A stretch of 8,275 nucleotides of DNA from Bacteroidota bacterium (GTDB lineage: Bacteria > Bacteroidota > Bacteroidia > Flavobacteriales > Flavobacteriaceae): assembly GCA_021793535.1 (NCBI GenBank), contig JAJYSO010000055.1, positions 1-8,275 on the forward strand, in the 5' to 3' direction. The stretch's first letter is position 1. Each line of letters opens with the position of its first letter. The translations under genes and the position numbers were made by a program. Positions 5,937-8,275 of this stretch are shown here, in pieces. The notes beneath the pieces were generated by a model. That model searched no databases and was not told the DNA's origin. It saw only the letters and a program-made list of their open reading frames with translations.

Positions 5937-7241
5937 ATGATATTCAACTTCCTGTTGACCTTTCTTCTTGTCGCTTTAAACGGATTCTTTGTCGCAGCAG
6001 AGTTCGCAATTGTCAAAGTGCGTCCTTCACAAATTGACACGTATGAAAAAGCGTCAAAAACCATACGAAAAACCACCCATCAAATTCTACAACAGCTCGA
6101 TAGCTATCTCGCTGCCACACAATTGGGCATCACTTTGGCTTCTCTTGGTTTGGGATGGGTCGGAGAAGGGTTGATCGCCCAAGTATTAAAAAACATTTTT
6201 GAAACGCTCGACCTCGGAATTTCACCTACAGGCATACATGCCATTTCCATACCTTTAGCCTTTGCAGCCATTACCTTTATGCACATTGTTTTTGGAGAAT
6301 TGGCCCCCAAATCCATCGCAATTAGAAGCCCAATCGCCACAACTTTATACATTGCCCTTCCGCTGAAGATCTTTCACAGCCTCTTCAGCCCGTTTATCTG
6401 GATTTTAAACGGAATGGCCAACATGCTGCTCAAACTCATCGGCCTCCATCCGATAAAAGAAGGAGAAGCCTTTACTGAAGAAGAACTCAAGCTCATCGTT
6501 ACCGAAAGTCAAGAAGAAGGAAGTATAGAAGAAACGGAAAGAAACCTGATCTACAATGTCTTTGATTTTGATGAACGATTGGTAAAAGACATCGTCGTTC
6601 CTCGAACCGAGATCGTTTCTATAGACCGAGCTGATCCGATTGCACAAGTTTTTAAAGTAGCATTGGAGAATGGATTCTCCAGGTATCCAGTGTATGAAAA
6701 AGAAAACGATCACATCATCGGGATGCTCTACACCAAAGACCTTCTAAAAATTATTCACGAGGATAAAAAAGAGGACTGGACCGACCACATTCGACCTCCC
6801 CTTTTTATCCCTCAACATAAAAAAATCAAGAACCTGCTTACGGAAATGCAAGTTAACAAAATCCAAATGGCACTGGTGGTCGATGAGTATGGAACAATGG
6901 TAGGATTGGTCACCATAGAGGACATTCTGGAAGAACTTGTGGGTGAAATTCAAGACGAATACGACAATGAACCCCCATTTGTCGTCCAATTGGACGAGAC
7001 CACTTATAAGATTGATGGACAAAAATCCATTTCCGACATCAACAAGCACTTACCGGTCAGTATATTAGAAAGTGCTCAATTCAGTACAATCTCCGGGATC
7101 GCTTTGGAGCATTTTGAAAACTTCCCAGAAGAAGGTAGCCGGTTTATCCACGGAAATTACGAATTCAAAATTATCAAAACAGAGGGCCATGTAGCCACGC
7201 AAGTATTGGCAAAACTCATTAAAAATGAAAACATTATTTAA
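5937..7241 (+). CDS. CNNM/CorC-family membrane protein with two CBS domains (hemolysin-type TlyC)
   Basis: A 434-residue inner-membrane protein with the complete three-part layout of the family usually annotated 'hemolysin family protein' or 'CNNM domain-containing'. The DUF21/CNNM transmembrane region covers about residues 1-170. Its first helix carries LNGFFVAAEFAIVKVR, a later segment reads GELAPKSIAI (120-129), and a small-residue stretch TQLGITLASLGLGWVGEG lies at 61-78. A linker rich in Glu (about 175-205) leads to FDERLVKDIVVPRTEI and a pair of CBS domains (about 215-275 and 285-340), the second ending VDEYGTMVGLVTIEDILEELVGEIQDEYD. The C-terminal CorC_HlyC domain spans about 345-430. 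Relatives in other bacteria act in Mg2+ export or resistance, with CBS domains binding nucleotide. Toxin activity is not implied. GldE of gliding bacteria is a paralogue, but no gldD or ssb is next to this gene, so I do not use that name. Confidence 0.88.
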   Translation: MIFNFLLTFLLVALNGFFVAAEFAIVKVRPSQIDTYEKASKTIRKTTHQILQQLDSYLAATQLGITLASLGLGWVGEGLIAQVLKNIFETLDLGISPTGIHAISIPLAFAAITFMHIVFGELAPKSIAIRSPIATTLYIALPLKIFHSLFSPFIWILNGMANMLLKLIGLHPIKEGEAFTEEELKLIVTESQEEGSIEETERNLIYNVFDFDERLVKDIVVPRTEIVSIDRADPIAQVFKVALENGFSRYPVYEKENDHIIGMLYTKDLLKIIHEDKKEDWTDHIRPPLFIPQHKKIKNLLTEMQVNKIQMALVVDEYGTMVGLVTIEDILEELVGEIQDEYDNEPPFVVQLDETTYKIDGQKSISDINKHLPVSILESAQFSTISGIALEHFENFPEEGSRFIHGNYEFKIIKTEGHVATQVLAKLIKNENII

Positions 7242-7294
7242 CCCCTCTTAAAGGAACTCGAAACCTATAAAGGGCTTTGAAAAAAGCTTTCTTC

Positions 7295-7327
7295 AATCAA
7301 CTCGTTAGTAAAGAGAAAGTTGATTTT
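7295..7327 (+). terminator. possible terminator after the CNNM gene
   Basis: AATCAACT (7295-7302) and AGTTGATT (7318-7325) are perfect 8-base inverted copies around a 15-base loop, followed by TT then C, giving four Ts at 7324-7327. The stem is AT-rich and the loop long, so termination would be weak. A second, near-palindromic element (7277-7296, one mismatched pair about an AAAGCTTT core) overlaps it by two bases. The spacer 7242-7419 otherwise contains only the TTTTCAA repeats and the upstream region of the response regulator. Confidence 0.35.
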
Positions 7328-7380
7328 CAAAAAAATCCCTACAAAGAGTTCTTTTCAAGAAGAGGAATTCGTATTTTCAA
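7324..7380 (+). repeat. three direct TTTTCAA repeats upstream of the response regulator
   Basis: TTTTCAA occurs at 7324-7330, 7352-7358 and 7374-7380, with starts 28 and 22 bases apart. The last lies within TATTTTCA (7372-7379), a weak -7-like box about 40 bases before the regulator's ATG. OmpR-type regulators bind direct repeats and often control their own genes, so this could be an operator cluster. However, the motif is short and AT-rich, and similar heptamers occur elsewhere in the window. Confidence 0.3.
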
Positions 7381-7419
7381 CAAGATGCAGCTCATGGTCA
7401 ATAGACAACCCTTTAACTT

Positions 7420-8097
7420 ATGAAAATTCTTATTGTAGAAGATGAAATGGAATTGTCCAAATCCCTTGAGGAATCGTTGATCAAGGAACAATTTATCGTT
7501 GAAGTTGCGTTCGATTTTGCCACCGCTTCGGAGAAAATATTTCTCTACGAATACGATTGTATCCTCTTAGACATCGGACTTCCGGACGGAAGCGGACTGG
7601 AAATTTTAAAACAGTTGAAAAAGGCGGGGAAAGCAGGAAATATTATCATTATTTCGGCCAAAGACTCTCTGGACGACAAATTAGCAGGCCTCAACCTAGG
7701 AGCAGATGATTACTTGACCAAACCCTTTCATATCGCTGAACTCAACGCCCGAATAAAGGCGGTTTTAAGACGAAAAAAATTAGATGGAAAGCAACATCTA
7801 CAGTATGGAAACCTCCGCTTAGATTTGGAAGAACGAAAGGCATACGTCGATCAAAAACACCTGCCCCTAAATCGAAAAGAGTTTGATATTCTCAACTATT
7901 TTTTATTCAATAAAACCAGATTAGTTACCAAAACGGCACTGGCCGAGCACGTCTGGGGAGACAATATTGATCAGGCGGACAATTTCGACTTTATCTATTA
8001 CCAGATGAAAAACATACGCAAAAAGCTTCGAAAAGCCAAAGCAGATATAGAGATCGAAGCTGTTTATGGTGTGGGCTATCGCATCGTTGAATCATGA
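7420..8097 (+). CDS. OmpR/PhoB-family response regulator
   Basis: A 225-residue two-component transcription factor, normal in length for the family. The receiver domain spans about residues 1-118: the acidic pocket Glu7-Asp8 in LIVEDE, the phosphorylated Asp51 in CILLDIGLPDGSGLE, the switch residue Ser79 in IIIISAKD, and Lys101 in GADDYLTKPF. All are intact. The C-terminal winged-helix DNA-binding domain (about 126-223) has LPLNRKEFDILNYFL, then LVTKTALAEHVWGD and MKNIRKKL for the recognition region, ending with the wing AVYGVGYRI. Phosphorylation by its kinase should drive dimerisation and binding to direct-repeat sites. The stop overlaps the next start by four bases (ATGA, 8094-8097), the classic translational coupling of a regulator with its sensor kinase. 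The regulated genes are not visible. The 178-base upstream spacer suggests its own promoter. Confidence 0.93.
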   Translation: MKILIVEDEMELSKSLEESLIKEQFIVEVAFDFATASEKIFLYEYDCILLDIGLPDGSGLEILKQLKKAGKAGNIIIISAKDSLDDKLAGLNLGADDYLTKPFHIAELNARIKAVLRRKKLDGKQHLQYGNLRLDLEERKAYVDQKHLPLNRKEFDILNYFLFNKTRLVTKTALAEHVWGDNIDQADNFDFIYYQMKNIRKKLRKAKADIEIEAVYGVGYRIVES

Positions 8098-8268
8098 AGC
8101 TTTTAAATCAATCCATAAAACATATTTCTATTTCCATTCTGGCCATCATCGGAATATGGGGGGTAGTTTTCTTTTTCAACATGATCGCTGAAATCAAAGA
8201 AAATGTAGACGATGGACTGGACAACTATAAGCGACAAATCATTTATAAAGCGCACCAAGACACTACCT
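8094..8268 (+). CDS. sensor histidine kinase, N-terminal fragment (cut by window edge)
   Basis: The ATG overlaps the response-regulator stop (ATGA). About 58 codons are readable: a short basic start (MKLLNQSIKH), one transmembrane helix (roughly residues 11-30, ISISILAIIGIWGVVFFFNM), and an acidic then charged stretch (AEIKENVDDGLDNYKRQIIY) that would begin the periplasmic sensor region. No catalytic domain is in view, so kinase identity rests on position, coupling to an OmpR-type regulator, and the membrane-anchored N-terminus. Positions 8268-8270 read TAG, an apparent stop at codon 59, but its A and G belong to a probable adapter remnant starting at 8269. I treat the gene as running on beyond the window, not as broken. 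Confidence 0.75.
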
Positions 8269-8275
8269 AGATCGG
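8269..8275. other. probable Illumina adapter remnant at right edge
   Basis: The final seven bases, AGATCGG, are identical to the first seven of the Illumina TruSeq adapter read-through sequence and sit exactly at the end of the sequence. They follow an uninterrupted kinase reading frame and create its only in-frame stop (TAG at 8268-8270). A specific 7-mer at a fixed position is unlikely by chance (1 in 16,384 for random bases). The authentic sequence therefore probably ends at 8268. Confidence 0.75.

Noticed and set aside
5937..7241. GldE gliding-motility protein
   Set aside because: The domain layout is shared by all CNNM/CorC paralogues, and the usual gldE neighbours (ssb, gldD) are absent, so the narrower name is not supported.
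8094..8270. A genuine 58-residue single-pass membrane protein or a kinase pseudogene
   Set aside because: The only stop is formed by probable adapter bases at the sequence end. Regulator-kinase translational coupling argues for a longer gene.

Overview
The window looks like an ordinary chromosomal segment from a member of the Bacteroidota, most likely a flavobacterium. Three things point there: protein sequence style (the GT9 enzyme, the PepSY-like exported protein, the DinB and Hpt variants), AT-leaning but not extreme base composition by eye, and TAnnTTTG-like -7 boxes in place of Shine-Dalgarno sequences in front of several genes. Genus cannot be assigned from what is here. I see no phage, plasmid, IS, CRISPR, tRNA or rRNA sequence.

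Layout. The left part is read on the minus strand: an MFS drug-efflux-type transporter (361-1572) followed by the 5' end of uvrC (1-279), which runs off the left edge. From a divergent intergenic region (1573-1802) everything else is read on the plus strand: a small NAD(P)-binding SDR-like protein (1803-2444), DNA polymerase IV (dinB, 2499-3596) with hypoxanthine phosphoribosyltransferase (hpt, 3606-4145) 9 bases behind it, a family 9 glycosyltransferase (4332-5375), a small exported PepSY-like protein (5440-5886), a CNNM/CorC-type membrane protein with CBS domains (5937-7241), and an OmpR-type response regulator (7420-8097). The regulator's stop overlaps the start of a membrane protein that is almost certainly its sensor kinase (8094 onward), cut by the right edge.

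How they fit together. dinB-hpt is the only tight plus-strand pair besides the regulator-kinase pair. uvrC (nucleotide excision repair) and dinB (translesion synthesis) are both DNA-damage genes, but they lie on opposite strands with two unrelated genes between them. The envelope-related genes (GT9, PepSY-like, CNNM, two-component system) form a loose same-strand series separated by gaps and probable terminators, so they are more likely separate units than one operon. A PepSY-like exported protein close to a two-component system is suggestive, but the sequence does not prove a link.

The most useful unusual observation is technical. The last seven bases equal the start of the Illumina TruSeq adapter, and they create an apparent stop codon in the kinase. 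The first four bases look like the reverse complement of the same adapter and break the conserved UvrC 'PR(Y/F)N' motif. The window is therefore probably a whole draft contig with untrimmed ends, and neither terminal gene should be called a pseudogene. I found no convincing novel biological system. The other points are modest: unexplained intergenic hairpins, a triple direct repeat ahead of the regulator, possible near-leaderless starts, and an internal two-domain duplication in the PepSY-like protein.
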